Below, one piece after another: positions 42,201 through 54,900 of a stretch of DNA of 64,000 nt. Source of the DNA: Acanthaster planci (taxonomy: Eukaryota > Echinodermata > Asteroidea > Valvatida > Acanthasteridae); the NCBI RefSeq assembly GCF_001949145.1, contig NW_019091461.1:744001-808000 (forward strand), read 5' to 3'. The notes beneath the pieces are model-generated. The model was not told the origin of the DNA. It saw only the letters and a program-made list of their open reading frames with translations, and made no database searches. The position numbers and the translations under genes are program-made. Numbering within the stretch: position 1 is the first letter of the stretch; each line of letters opens with the position of its first letter.

Positions 42201-45155
42201 ATGGGCCCTGAGCGGGACCAAGAGAGGGCGCAATTTTCCTGGCGATGGAGGCTCCTTCGGTGAGAGCTGCATTTCGCTGACAACGAAAGGCGAGCATTGC
42301 ACGAGTGCATTGCTACCAATAAAAGGAACACTCCCTACTAACATGGCTCGTTTCAACCACTGAGGGGGTGCTTCTGCTCAAGTCGAATAGCTGGCCGTCA
42401 CTATAGGGTGATCTTTCTACTTTACCCAACCTCCCTGTACGGGCATCATGCATATTAAGAGCATTCCCGAATCCAACCCCATCCTATGTAAGATACATGT
42501 AACATTCACTCTTTTGTTTACTTAGGTTTGAAAGGACAGAGCTAGGGTTAAATTGAGTGACAATAGTACATACATGTACATGCAGTAAAGTGTCCACTCA
42601 TGCCTGTCACACAAAAGATATCGGTCTACCCTTTGATGCGACTTTATGGTTGGGACCTCACTTTATAGAAACATGCATAGAGAATTGTTGTTTTCCTTGC
42701 TTGTGGTGAAATAGAATTTGAGTGCATATTTGTGTTCTTGTACATACTGGATGTGATCGGTTGATTAATCTGTCCACAATCTGTCGTTCCTTTTGCATGA
42801 CTTTGCTGTTGATTCTGTAATCAATAAATTCCATTATTATAATTCTGCCATCATCCGATTGCCTCTACTTTACAGACTACAGTTGTGGAAGATGGTTTCC
42901 AAAAATGGAAATAAAGTCAGCAAATTCATACATGCGCGCTTTCCGCCTAGATTCCTCCAACTCTGTTGTAGCCTTAGTTGTTGCTTCAAGTTCAGTCAGT
43001 GAATCATGTCTTTGGGTTTTCAACTGTATATTTTCTCATGTGACACCCAAACTATATTTTGCACCTGTGTTGGGCACATCCTGCCAAATGAGGAAGCGCT
43101 CGCATGTGGAAATTGTCACTGAACTCGTCTGAAAGAATGCAGCATTATGAAGAGGTGAAAGAATCTGTCATTTTTTTTTTATTTGACATCTCCTATGAAG
43201 CGTTATCCTGTGGTCCAAGGCAAACAAAGTTATACCGGTCAAAATGGTGATTAATTACTTCATGCTGTCCTCTGCAAACATACCACGAATTCTGCAACTG
43301 CCATTGCCGGCCAAACGCCCCTGGTACTTTACCCCAGTGATCAGCCATCACTCCACGTGCATAAGTTGAAGCAAACTGACGCATACCAAGAAACAGGCTC
43401 TGGTGCCAAAGATACTAGTTTCTTTGCCTAATTGCAGTGTAAATGAAAGTCAGGCAGCAGAGATGAAGCACTCCTTTGATTATTTTGAAAGGGAAAAGGC
43501 CCCCAGAGATAGTGGTACATGAAATTGCCCCAGAAAATCCTGTTCTGACTTTGTCCACAGGCTAAATTGAACTTTCCTCCCCCCAAAAGAAAACAGATGC
43601 GCAACAGGATTCACATGAAAGGAAGTACATTGCAAAGGATTCAGTGTCATGCTTCCTGTCTAAAGCTATTGCTTCCATCATTTCCAAGTTCAGACCCCAA
43701 AATGGAAACATTGGTTCTGAGAAAAACAGGAGCTGCCTTTTGGTACAGTTGTTGAAAGTTGCTGAACATTGCTTTTTTTGTCTTGAAAGTGTTCTGTTCT
43801 CTCCGTTGAAAAACAGTGTTAAATATTAGGTTGTGCAATTAAGAGAAAAATCAAAAGAAAATTCTGTAATGCATCCCTACATTTGAGCATTTTTTGGAAA
43901 CTTTTGTAGAACTGCCTATTGAACACCAGTGCCTAGTAAAATTAGTGTCACCCAGGCATGTTTCACTTCACTAAACAGGTTCTGTACTTGGAGAATATTT
44001 GAATAAGCTGGATATCTTGTGGTGCTGTCAAATGTCAAAGTGTGATAGCTGGTGTTCGAGTACAGAAATCCCAACCTACTCTAGGCTGTTGAACTAGAAA
44101 CAGCACTAAACCTAACAGAGTTCAACAGAAACAAGCATGTCACTTTAATTCATGGCGCATGACTGGACAGAACCAGTTAGACTCCAAAAGGCTAACTGTT
44201 GAGGTTTGAGTCATTTGATGTGGATAGATCTCTGCATTGTGTGGATGACTTGCACGGCAGGAGTGCTAAATCTGACAAAATCCACTGCAGTCCAACACGC
44301 GGTATGGCCAGGAAGTCACTATAGGGAATGACCCCTGTTTCTTCCCACTCAAACAAAATCCAACACCATCACCGGAGGCCTTCGTTCCTGAATCGAACAG
44401 AGTTGGACAAGTTCATAATGCGTTGCTCTGAATCAGCCCAAACTTGACAAAACCTACTGTTGGAATTTGAAGGGCTTGGAGTACGGGCAGTTAGACTTGA
44501 TTTTTAAGTTCTACTTCTGCATGCCTGCTTAAATGTGAAGCATATACCAACAGTCAGGGTATTGAATGACCAAAAGAGATCAGTTTCATTTCATGTACAT
44601 GGATATCAGTTTTTAAGTTCCCTCAGCTGCTTGGATCCCCCCCCAATAGAGGAAGGTGTGTTTGGGATGATTTTACAGGACTGCGGAAGGTAGACAAGCC
44701 ATTAGCTTGGCAGAGTATATCACACAGAAAAATGGGCCATTAGAGTCTTGCCAAGTGGAGATTTTTTGGGAGTTTGGGGTCGGGGGGGGTCTTTGAAAGG
44801 AAGAACAATTGCAGGCATAGTTTGTTGGGATTAACAGTTTCGATTTTACTTTCATGACTAGGCAAACGATCTATGTGCCTACCCTTTCATCGAGCTTTAC
44901 GACAACGGGCTGATCCACTTCCTGGCTCCGCTCTCCAAGCAGAAGGACTTCTACGTCCCCGAGACGGGCGGGGTGGAGATCGGGGAGCTCTCGGCTGGCC
45001 AGCTGGACGAGGACGAGGAGGGAGAAGACCAGGAGACATCCCAGCGGAGCGTCGCGGAGGACGAGCCACGTGACCCGGCCGACACACCAGGAGGTGAAGA
45101 CAGTACTAACAGCGATAGTTCATTTGAACAGGTAGATCCTCCAGAAATGAAATAA
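39037..45155 (+). CDS. TEX264: TEX264, ER-phagy receptor homologue (3 coding exons)
   Basis: Join: 39037-39291, 40887-41108, 44862-45155, all phase 0, giving 256 aa (human 313). TEX264 is a single-pass ER membrane protein whose cytosolic tail recruits LC3/GABARAP to send ER to autophagosomes; its GyrI-like domain also cooperates with VCP/p97 at DNA-protein crosslinks. Seen here: a hydrophobic anchor at residues 3-32, the GyrI-like region with KLHIAYKFARGSYSEGGPLW, RCIGVYYDDP, YIVGMILSEG and TTFPFTTTLSIYIA, then LCAYPFIELYDN and FLAPLSKQKDFYVPE, an acidic tail and the LIR motif DSSFEQV (core F247-V250) just before the end. The start MASILVLG is in an ACATGG context. The tail is about 57 residues shorter than in human. 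Intron 2 holds the only assembly gap. Confidence 0.95.
40887..41108 (+). CDS. TEX264: TEX264 coding exon 2
   Basis: Encodes residues 86-159 from VRTANLRYIVGMILSEG to IFRVYPALHNYVK, the core of the GyrI-like domain. It matches human GSILSEGEE and SIWLATRRVHPALDTYIK. The acceptor is TTGTCAG|GT and the donor is GTGAAG|GTGAGG. Confidence 0.96.
41443..41624. other. Assembly gap (182 N) in TEX264 intron 2
   Basis: A run of N lies inside the intron, so it does not break the coding sequence. The flanks share TGGGTCATTT in similar position, suggesting that a local repeat caused the gap. Confidence 0.98.
42203..42382 (+). repeat. Dispersed ~190-bp repeat, copy 5
   Basis: In TEX264 intron 2. GGGCCCTGAGCGGGACCAAG, AGAGGGCGCAATTTTCCTGG, GGAGGCTCCTTCGGTGAGAG, CATTGCTACCAATAAAA, CTAACATGGCTCGTTTCAAC and GGGGGTGCTTCTGCTCAAG. 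Confidence 0.9.
44862..45155 (+). CDS. TEX264: TEX264 coding exon 3 (LIR-containing tail)
   Basis: Encodes residues 160-256: ANDLCAYPFIELYDNGLIHF, LAPLSKQKDFYVPETGG, then an Asp/Glu-rich disordered tail ending DSSFEQVDPPEMK and TAA. The acceptor is CATGACTAG|GC. The DFYVPE motif and the acidic residues around the LIR are as in human. Confidence 0.95.
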   Translation, partial: ANDLCAYPFIELYDNGLIHFLAPLSKQKDFYVPETGGVEIGELSAGQLDEDEEGEDQETSQRSVAEDEPRDPADTPGGEDSTNSDSSFEQVDPPEMK

Positions 45156-46203
45156 CCAAATTGTTTTGGTGAAGTTTTCCCCCTATTTCTGTACATGCAA
45201 AATGTGGTTTGTTGAAATGAGGAGGTGATTGGGTCCGCCCGGTCACCCATTCGGTTTGTCCTCCCATGTTCTTCTCTTTTTGTTATTTCTTCTTTATAAT
45301 TCTCTGTGGCTTTTCTCTGAGATGGTATACCTTGTAAACTTGAAACTCGACACAATTATTGATCCCAATCTCAAGGGTGATGGCACAGTGAAATCATCAG
45401 GCATCAAATTTCCAGCGACTGGAATTGAATAAGGCAGCGTGCTCATATTTTTAGACCAGGTTGACCATATCTACGGTAATTCTTTGGCAACATTACAGAT
45501 TACAACAGAAAGTCATGTGACCTCGACTTCCAGGGTAACTGGAAGCACAATGGTAACAGCTCGAAAATTGAAGGATTTGTCTTCACCCAATCAATTAGTA
45601 AACCCTTGGGAGCTTGCAATCTGAGCACTCTACAAGGTTTGCTTATGTCATAACATGAAAGGGTGCCCTCGTATGGCAGATCAAAGATAATATTTGACAT
45701 TTATGTTGTCTGCTACGCGTGCAGATTCACGAAAGTGGACGAAACGGCATATCAGACATGCATGTTTTGTGAAGTTGCCAAATAACGACCTTGCCATCCG
45801 GAAAGTTATTGAATGGACAATTTTGAGATGATCATGTTCTCTCTTGATTTGATCTTGTCATGTGATAAACATGTACTTCAGAAGTGTTATCTTGAACAAA
45901 CTATTGAAATCGACTACACTTTCCGATGACATACGTAGAACTTCTTTGACGTCTTCATACCAGGAATCAATATTGCCCAATCACCTCGTGCTTCTAACTG
46001 AAACGAAGACGTCTCGTCTGGTTTATTGTTTGTTGTTATCACTGCATGGGCTATTCATTTCCATTTTTTTTGCAGAAGGTAGCCTTGTCCGTTTTCTCTC
46101 TCAAATTCTAGTTGTCACATTCAGTTCGACAGGCTCATCCCGATATGAAGAAAATCAAAACTGAAAACTGGAATAGATAGTGTAATACTTTTCGGTAAAT
46201 TCA

Positions 46204-46372
46204 TTTCTTTGTCCTCTATATTTACATATGAAAAAAAATTGTAATTAAAACTTATTTCAGTATTTTTTGGCAGTATTTCCAATTTTTTTTCAGAAGGTAG
46301 CCTTTGTCCTTTTCTTTGTCCTCGTTATTTACAAATGAAAAATTTGTAATTAAAAATTGTTTCAGTATTAAG
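46204..46372 (+). repeat. Partial tandem duplication
   Basis: TTTCTTTGTCCTC..TATTTAC followed by TTGTAATTAAAA and TTTCAGTATT occurs at 46204-46266 and again at 46312-46372. Just before each, CAGAAGGTAGCC also recurs (46073 and 46291). Confidence 0.8.
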
Positions 46373-46902
46373 TTTCTTTAGTATTTTTCATATCAGTCAA
46401 TCTAATCAGCCTAAAGTGTGCCTATCATTGTACATGTACACCTGTGAAACACACCCTCAACAACATTCTATGGTTCAACTGTCTTAGTAGAGTAAGGGTC
46501 AGTGATTGCAGCCACTTCAGTATGTATTACCTGAGAAGTCTTCAGTCGTTGCATCAGAAACCGGTTTCGGTATAGACCTTTTTCCCCCACGTGACTAAAT
46601 GTAGACAATACCACCATGTGTGGACCGCCTTGGCCACGATGATTGCATATATTCCTACGGGCAGCTTCAACCACGTGCAAGTGCACATTCGAACGCATGC
46701 TTGACTGGTTTATCTTGAATAGGTTGATTACCATGACAACACTATGCACCGTTACCATCACAACACATGGTAGGTCCTGCCCGATCATGACATCACAGGA
46801 AGAAGGTCTTAGTTTTGGGCTTTTGCCCTGTCCGACGGGTATTTTAACACTGTGTACTCAGTGTATGCCCCCCGAAGGCCTGTTGAAAAAACTCACAAGC
46901 GT

Positions 46903-46973
46903 ACTCGGGTGGGACTCGAACCGACGACCTCCTGCATACTAGTGCAGACGTCTTAATCAATCGACCAACGAGT
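46903..46973 (-). repeat. tRNA-derived SINE-like head
   Basis: Read on the minus strand, 71 nt contain a perfect B box GGTTCGAGTCC, an A-box-like TGGTCGATTGATTAAGACG, an anticodon-like arm CTGCA/TGCAG and terminal pairing ACTCG/CGAGT. The acceptor stem breaks after five pairs and the anticodon loop is the wrong length, so this is unlikely to be a working tRNA. It looks like a tRNA-derived repeat, with the body probably running left toward 46.56 kb. Confidence 0.6.
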
Positions 46974-47032
46974 TTGCCGGTGTCGGCTGGCTGGTTTGAA
47001 TCAGATGTAGCAGCAGGTATCGCAAACAACTA

Positions 47033-47121
47033 TTTCAAGGATGGATTTGCGCCAGGGAGATGTAAAGGGGCAAAAATCCAAAACTAATTTACAGCTCCCC
47101 GGTGCAAATCCATCCTTGAAA
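47033..47121. repeat. Large hairpin with 34-nt arms
   Basis: Arms 47033-47066 and 47088-47121 are reverse complements with three mismatches (TTTCAAGGATGGATTTGC and its partner) around a 21-nt loop. It probably represents a miniature inverted-repeat element adjoining the SINE-like sequence. Confidence 0.85.
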
Positions 47122-47930
47122 CAGGAAGAAGGTCTGTTGAAAATTAAACACGTGATGAGAGTGTTGCATGATGGGGCCGTTGAAACTGGTGAGTCGGTCA
47201 ACTCAGCTCGCCAGAGTCTTCTGTGTTCACTGCTGAGGCTTCTCGATCGGCCTGTGATGGCAGTAAGCTTCGTGAGAGGTCATTCAACTTGATCAGTATG
47301 GGTAACCACATGGGCTCTTGAGTCCTGCAGCTGTCGAGCAAGTTTGAAGTCTCCTTGAACGGAGCATGTGGCGATGAGCCGGCCATGCAGTTTACATGCA
47401 CATGTACAACGAGGTTGCCGTTTTTGTCTGGTACAAGATATTTTATTTTTCTCTCTACTGAAATCGTTGTCACAGCCAAAAGAGACCCTTCATCTTGTCA
47501 GGAAATCAATTTGGCAATTTCCTGCAAGAGTTCCATTTCAGTCCTTCGGTGTCGGTTTAGACTCGATGCTGTACCTGTGGGATATTTTTTTTTCGGTTGG
47601 TGAATATCTATCAATTAATTATGACAGATTCAAGTGGCCGCCTCGATTTGAGTAGTTAAACGTGGGCCAGCGTGTTCATTGACCCTCTTTGGTGATTGAC
47701 ACTGAATTTCTGTACATCTCTGTACTTTATCCCGGTATTTTTTCCCCATTCCCTGTCCGAGCTGAGTCTGTTATGCATATATACCTGTTCCTACAGCCCT
47801 TGATTTGCTTTGAGTTGCGTGGACTTGAAAGTTTTCCAACAGTCAAATGTCGACTCGTGTTTGACGACTCATTGGAAATGTGTACATCGGTTTAAAAAAA
47901 AAGCAAGATATTTAATGTTATGTGTATTGT

Positions 47931-47936
47931 AATAAA
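47931..47936 (+). terminator. Candidate polyadenylation signal for TEX264
   Basis: AATAAA 2.8 kb after the TEX264 stop, the first canonical hexamer I found on this strand. A nearer variant signal is possible. Confidence 0.3.
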
Positions 47937-50900
47937 ATTGGTCATTGCGCAAATCTGTTGTAGATTATGAAAGAAATAGAGTATTGAAATATTGTAACAT
48001 GTTTGTAAATAGTTCAGCACAAATTCAAATTCTTGTTCGAAAGTTGTCAGAGCTTGATAAGTTTGACACACAAATTGTTTTCTACATTAGTTGCAATAGC
48101 AACATTTGTTCAAGAATGAGTACATAATGCTTTATCTTTGTTTTCAACAAACCAGGCCCCTCTATTGTGTTTACCCTTAATTGTTACTAACTCTACATTT
48201 ACAAGGATCTATCCATGCTGACACTGTCTTGAACCCTCACCCCGGTCATTGCGATGTACAGTAGAGGCGAAGAATTTGCCCCACGTGTGTGGAAGAATCT
48301 AGTCGTGGCAAATGTGGCACATCTCTCCCTTTTTTTCGATACACTGGTGTGTCCGCACCACACCCCCGCCTGGCTTTTCACGCGGTGCCTGCTCTCTCAC
48401 GTCCGCCCAGGTCAGACCTCGGTAACTCTTGGCAGCGCGTAGGTCCAGCGCCTTGACACCTCAGAAGGTGCGACATCGTTCACATCCCGGGTGACACGAT
48501 GCGTAGGATGATTTTGTAATTGCCGTTTCACACCCCACAACTTCCCTCGTGCAATTTCCACCAGGGGTGTCGAGGTCTAAAAATCAAAGCTGGACTTTCT
48601 CTGGAGGTTAGAAACTTTGCTCACTCTCGGCAGCCTTTTGGTCTGTGACCAGCTATTGATGATGCATTTTAATGCATTGTTGTTAGGCAGAAATCTTGAT
48701 TGTTAACATTTTCCGTTGCTTTCGACTTCGGGAAATTTAAGAATTATCTTCATATAATACACGAAGTCAAAAATATCTGATACGGGTATCTCGCTCATAA
48801 TGTACATGTGCCTCTGCGCAGCACCACGTAGAGTGTTTAAATACTGCACAGACTGTTTTGCATATCTCATTGATTTTTGTAATGATCACATCATTGAAGT
48901 TACGAAACGCGTTGTTTTAGTTTGTAATTATATAGAAACCATTACTATAATTGAGCTGTGTTAAATGTGAAAATATATAGGACATTGAAGTAGAGTGTAC
49001 GGCGTAAGCACCAAGACCGATAATGTTTACTTGACATTAATGCAGCTTGTGCTTGTCCAAATGATCCAGCCCGCATATTTTCTTAAAGCCATTATCTGAC
49101 GTTGATGGTGCTGGATGAGGCAGTGTGTCAGGCCGTGCATTGCATGCTTTACCGTCAAATGGTTTGAACGTCAGCACGAGGGGTTTGTGTGTGTGTTTAT
49201 ATAACTCAAACACGCTAGTGAAGATATCACCCACTTTTCTTTTCGGGAGTATATCATAATGCGGTCTTGTTGGGGATAAGTTTGGGCTTGGGACAAATCC
49301 CTGTCTCGGAGTTTCTGTGATCACGATGCAAAGTAACCCGTACACCCCGAACCATCTACAGTGTCAGTTGATTAACTTGATGCTGTTTTAGTCTCTTAAT
49401 TGCATTTGCATGCTGCATGGCATTTGTACCCGGTACATCGTAATTTGGAGCTCTCGGTTGAAGTTGACCTTTTGTTCATTTTCCAAGCATGTAATCTGGT
49501 CCAAATAATTACGGTACTAGAAAGTCAATTGAATGTGTACAATGTTCTCTTCTTAAGATCAGTACGTGTGGCGTAATGTGCGTACAACTGTTGATGAATA
49601 CATGTACATGTGTTACATTTGTGAGTCTGTCTGTCAAATATTGAAGGTATTGTCTGCCTAAGTACGTGTACCTTTGTTCGATAAACTGCCAAACAACCAG
49701 GGATTCTTTTTTTTTTTCAAAAAGTGGCCATTGTTTACCTTTATACTGTTAGTTTTGAGCAATGAACACCTTTTCTAAGTGGCATTAATTTGTTTTCATT
49801 CGTTGTTGGTATATTTTGCTACTGACAAACACGTGTGTGGATGCGCAGACCGGCCAAATGACTCTCTTCCCGTAAATTCGTAAAAACAAACTTCATGCTG
49901 CACAATTGGTCAGGTGCAAAGTTTTATGAAATTCACCACTTGGTCGTGTAGCATTTTGATGGATTATAGGAACGCAGAGAACAGCAAATATTGAAAAGTT
50001 CCATTAATTTACTACATCGATCTTGTTTAATTGTGAAGGGTCTAGAAGGTTCTTGGCAAAACGCCCAAGAAATTATGGTATGTCTAGTACAATGTATCAT
50101 TGTACAATCACCTGTTGGGGTAGATAAGAATGTCGCCCATAATGAAAGGTTTGCGCTATGCTTCTGTGTTTTATTGTAAGACTATACTTATTGTAAACTA
50201 AATCCTTTAAAGGTGGTTGCTTAAACGACGCGTTGAATATTATTAAATTATATTGGATGAAATAAAATGCTCAATAAATCAAGGCAAAAGTATATAAGCC
50301 TAACACCTCTTGCTCTGTAACGTTGTCTTTGCGTATAGATCCACATTGAACGTTTTCTGTTCTTTGTTATTACATGCACATATATTTGTTTTTTTTTTCT
50401 TTAGCCGTGAAAGCTATTGTGTTTTCTGTGTAACTGGGCGAACCAGGAACATTTTCATTGACGGGTTGAGGTGAAGTTGCTGGTACGCCAGCAAACAGTG
50501 CGCAAAGTGCTTCACGTGGAGGTTGATTTTTGGTAGAATAATAAGTAATATGTCCTTCCTGTTACCAACGGTTTACCTTTACCAGCGTCTTCAGAATTGC
50601 AGAGGATATCTCAGTTTGCGCATCTGGAAATCTGGTTTAAAAGAGAGGTGTAAATAATAAATCCAGCCAATATTTTTTTTCTACAGTCGATTAGTTTTGG
50701 GATCAATAAAAGAAACAGACTTAGGTGAAAAGAAGAACACTGGGTGGCGGGTTAAAATAGCATTTCAGGAGTTAGGTTTTCTTTGGTGCATACTTTGTTT
50801 AAATTTTTTTTGATATCTGCTGTTCATGGATCAGGTTACAAACCAGAGTAGATTCGGAGTTGATTTCTGTTTGGGAACAGATACATGTAAGAGAACATGT

Positions 50901-51598
50901 ATAAGTCGGTGTTGATTTTGGCTAACTCTGAAATACCGGTATGTGATCTTATTTCGGGGCTAGAATAAATGGTTGGCAAATTTATGAGGTGTGCATTTAC
51001 GCCGCTGTAGCCTTCGCTGTCAAAAAAAATGCGTGTAGGTAGCATGCATGTCAGTCATTCGTTAACCAGCCCCAGCGTTACTGCATGAATTCTCTCAAAA
51101 GAAAATGTGGGTACTTCACTTCTTGGTTGGTTTATTTAACACCGAATACGTCGATTGGTTGAGAGCGCGTGTTAATTTGATCGTGGACAGGTATGGTTCG
51201 AGTATCATTGAATAAGGCCGTGCAAACCAAGCAGAGTGTCAGTAACTCTGCAAGTATACTGTACCTTTCGTGAGGAAGTGCACACTGTCCACTGCAGCTT
51301 GGAGGAATCGTTTCAAGCAGCACCGCATAAAGCCCCAAACGCCGATTGTGCCCACTATCATTTTCTGGTGCTTCCACGGAACAAACGGTATATCACGCGA
51401 AAAAAGGTTTTTTTTTAGTGGTGGTTGTCTTGATCGAGCCTGTTTGATGAGCCTGATTGAGGCGTTTCTTGTGTGATGGAATCTCACGAGAAAATAAGTC
51501 ATAAAAGTTCGAGAATTTAGCTTAATTATGCTCAAGATATGAATATGTCTTGGCTTCTTCAACACGTTTATAATAGCACACAAGTTCAATACGTTTAC
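47937..51598. other. Intergenic DNA, nothing recognised
   Basis: AT-rich sequence with ACATGTACATG words and isolated AATAAA hexamers (50261 and 50273). No exon, RNA gene or ordered repeat could be supported. Confidence 0.5.
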
Positions 51599-51972
51599 CA
51601 AAAATGACAGCATGATTTGTGTCCGTAAATCTGACTGTTTGCCCATTTGACGCATGGCACCATGCAAGACAAATAAATTCTGATAGGGCAGCAAAGGGCA
51701 CGGCCATCCCCTTCAGGCTGGTATGAGAGAGGAGCCAACGTGTCAGTAGGGCGTCCTCTGCCGGCATCAACCCAGCGCCGGTTGTTGTCCCATCCAACAA
51801 GGACACGCGTGTACAGGTTGAGGTACGACTGAACTTGCCTGGACTGAAGTTGATACAGCAAAAAGGGGTCGGTAACCAGACTCGCGCTCGAATTGATACA
51901 GGATATTGAGGTGATGCCCCGGTGCAATCTGTAAGCCTTGGCCTTCTCAAGCAGGGGTATAGTTGAGACCTT
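51599..51972 (-). CDS. Orphan exon, possibly C-type lectin-like
   Basis: A 374-nt minus-strand segment is open throughout and bounded by a plausible acceptor (GCTTCAG|AA at 51973-51974) and donor (TTTTTG|GTAAAC at 51597-51598). It is more GC-rich than its surroundings and has coding-like codons. The translation contains ASLVTDPFLLYQLQ, SYLNLYTRVLVGWDNNRRWV, LSYQPEGDGRALC and a C-terminal GHKSCCHF; the order SLV, a V-G-W-D...W-V-D stretch, P-x-G-D-G...C and a late Cys pair recalls C-type-lectin-like domains. I could not link it to other exons. It may belong to an unrecovered gene or be a pseudogene. Confidence 0.35.
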
Positions 51973-54900
51973 CTGAAGCCTTCCGAAGGTTTGTCATTTT
52001 CAACAAAAGATATTTTGGGAGTTATTACGAAGCCACGGGGAAATCATGAATGTTTCAGCTCAAACGTAAGTGACTGTATCAATAATTTTGTTATAGTTGA
52101 CAGTGGTCTGGATGTTCACTTACTTTGATGACCGTTGTTAAGCTTTTGTGCCGACATCTCCTGCTCAACCTTTTGTATTGTTTTATTTGAACTGCGTAAA
52201 GCTTCAATAATAAAAAAGTAAATAAATAAAAAGAAGCTTTTAAACGGTTTGAGTCAACAGTGTCATCGATGAAACAAAACAGCCCTAATCAGCGAGCACA
52301 AAAAGCAGCAAATTTCTGTCGACAACACGATCCAATCAAACATCAAAAGTTTAAGAGTCGATGTAGCTCAGCCTGGAAGAATATTGAATGTCAAACACAT
52401 CGTAATCGAAGACTGATCGTATGGCTTTGAGTTTCGATGACATTTTTATACCAACCGAAATTGAGGCACAGCAGTAGATCTGAAAACCACGCCCGCTCTG
52501 AAACTGCTCTCAATAAAAAACGGCTCCCTGGAGAACTCTCGATCCAAGCATTGCTTATTTTTTGGCACTGAAATCTTGACCTGTTTTTCAAATATCTGAT
52601 GTGAAACATGTCACCTCAGGTGCACTGTACAATGTTACAGACACAAGGCTATTTTCCGTGCGCTTTATAGTGTAATAGCTTTCGCTGCAGGAGCATTAAA
52701 CTTTAGGGGTAAAAGATTGTAAACGAGTCCCACACGAAACGCGATACATGTATTTCAAAGTACATTTCTCAGACCTTATGGTCGATATCATGTAATGGGT
52801 GAGCTGCCTATTAATTCAGTCAGTTCGTATGGTCTGCACTGCCCAAAATGCACGCTTTTAGAACGGGCGGAATAGCGAGACGAATACTTTGATGACAAAG
52901 CAATCAGGAAGGGCATAAACACGGGTGAATCAACGATAAGGAGTCGTCGTTTTTGCCTGTGGCGGCAGACAGGAAAAAATCAAAGATTTCAATTCACGTC
53001 TCCCAAACTGAAACGTCTGGTAGTGCTTTTTATAAGGACGTGTGTGTTCCACATGCAATTTCCCAGAAAGCCTCTTCCCTCGAGCAGAGGGGTCTTAATC
53101 CAGTACCTGTGGGTCTAGCAACGCGTAATCATTTTTGCATTAAGGCACCTCGATCTCATCAAAAATCGGATGTTCGTATTAGCTAATGTGGGTACATAGC
53201 GCCCGTGACTTGCACAGGGTCAAAGAAACATTACCGATGCAACCATTGGATCTGTTACGGAATGAAGTAATACTGTCGATGTACGAAAATCGTTCAGGGA
53301 GTTTTCAATCTATATTTGAGCCGTTTCACGGTATTTAAATTACCCAGGTATATAATCGGTTTTCCTTTCATTCTTGCAGTCAAAGTTGCGGAATTTCTGC
53401 AGAATTCTGAAGTTTTTTGAAGTTACGCTCTGGGGCATTCAACCCGCCCTGGGCTCAAACTTTTAGAGATCAGATTCTGTATAAATAATGCACACGTTTT
53501 ATCTATACGGTTGCAATAAACGCTTGCAACTTTTATACATCGCCTTTTCCATCGGTCTTGGCAAATGTATATGCGATCTTCGTTTATGTCATATCTCTGG
53601 CTTGCTCTTACGAGCACTTGCAAATTGACTTCAATTGACTTTGCGGCGGCAACCAACCCCATTCAACTAGTTTATCCATTCATTCATTAGGGCATGAGTT
53701 GACAGTGTCTAGTCCTTAACATGGTTATCTTGCTCAAAATTTTAAAATCTATTTCCAAGTTCAGATTTTGAATTTGACCTTTCAACTGCACGGTACTAAT
53801 TAACAATTCCATCGTGTTCCCAGTCAGATCTAGAGGAAAGGAACTATTTTCCAGAGTCCTTCATTAATGAAAATGAAGGGGACAGTGCCAAGGTGAAGGA
53901 AACGTGAGACTGCGTAACCAACGAGAAAAACATAAAGCGGAATGACAGTTGCCACTTTTATTTGTAATTCATCTTGCACGCCTACTGCGCCTTTTGCAGA
54001 CAAAGTTACACCACTGTCTGCCCTGTGCGCTGACATAATGGCGCTTCTGGCGTCGTGGCTGTACGTGCAGTCCCTCTTAATAGCGTTTTTGTCGTCAACC
54101 TGTGAAAGCCAGACCCAATTTCTGCTCGCATTCGAGCAGAAAATATCGCCCATAACATGTGTAACAAATAGGCCTACTTTTTTCACCAAGCAAGTGTGAG
54201 CTTGGAACTGTAGTCACGACATGTTGCATGGCACTTTAATGAGCTACGGGGCCTCCAGCTTGTTTATGTTTTGTGGGGTCCTTTTTAACATTCCTCATTC
54301 AAAAACTTTTTTTGTACCTCTGTCTCGAACGCTGTATCTTTCATTGTTCCAAAACAATCAGGTCAACGGGCGATAAAAACGCATATTACGCGCATCCTTG
54401 TGCATATCACATGTGATCTCATAGACTAGCCCCTGTCTCACAGTCCAAACCGCTATGCTGGGACCGCCAACCAGACTACTCATATTCACAGGCACTCGTG
54501 CTATAATCACCAGTACACAGTGTATATGGAAGCAGCGAACTGCCGTATAACGCAGTTACAGCGCTGTGATTGTCGTCGAAGTTCGTTTCTTTGTTTAAGT
54601 TACCTAGGTTTAACGTAATGTCTTCTGAGCTTGAAGACACACGTGGATTCTCCTCCAAACATGGTTCTAAGACATGAAGATGTTGCTTTCGAGCAAGACA
54701 CGTTCTACCAAAGCAATTAAAACCGCTATATGATAATGCACAGAGTCTATGCACATCGCACAACTCTCTGTGCATCATAATCTTGACCGTCATATACCAA
54801 TATTATTGGGTGGAATGAGACAGGTTTCTAATGTTGATCGTGTTCACGGTATACCCAGTTGAAGTACATTTCTCAGTCGGATTTACAAAGCACCAAAGGA

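Larger units (their letters stand above)
45156..47936 (+). other. Possible TEX264 3' UTR and downstream DNA
   Basis: No coding exon seen. The first canonical AATAAA after the stop on the plus strand is at 47931-47936, with variant ATTAAA words near 46243 and 46351. The stretch contains a partial tandem duplication near 46.2 kb, a tRNA-derived SINE-like head on the minus strand and a large hairpin. Confidence 0.4.

Noticed and set aside
46903-46973. Functional tRNA gene
   Set aside because: Broken acceptor stem, wrong anticodon-loop size and a mismatched T stem; treated as a tRNA-derived repeat.
53830-54189. Minus-strand frame with RADSGVTLSAKGAVG, recalling an immunoglobulin-like strand
   Set aside because: The Tyr and Cys expected in that strand are missing and no donor follows; too weak to call.
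54476-54793. Minus-strand frame resembling a receptor tail
   Set aside because: No motif, no adjoining exon, and start not supported.
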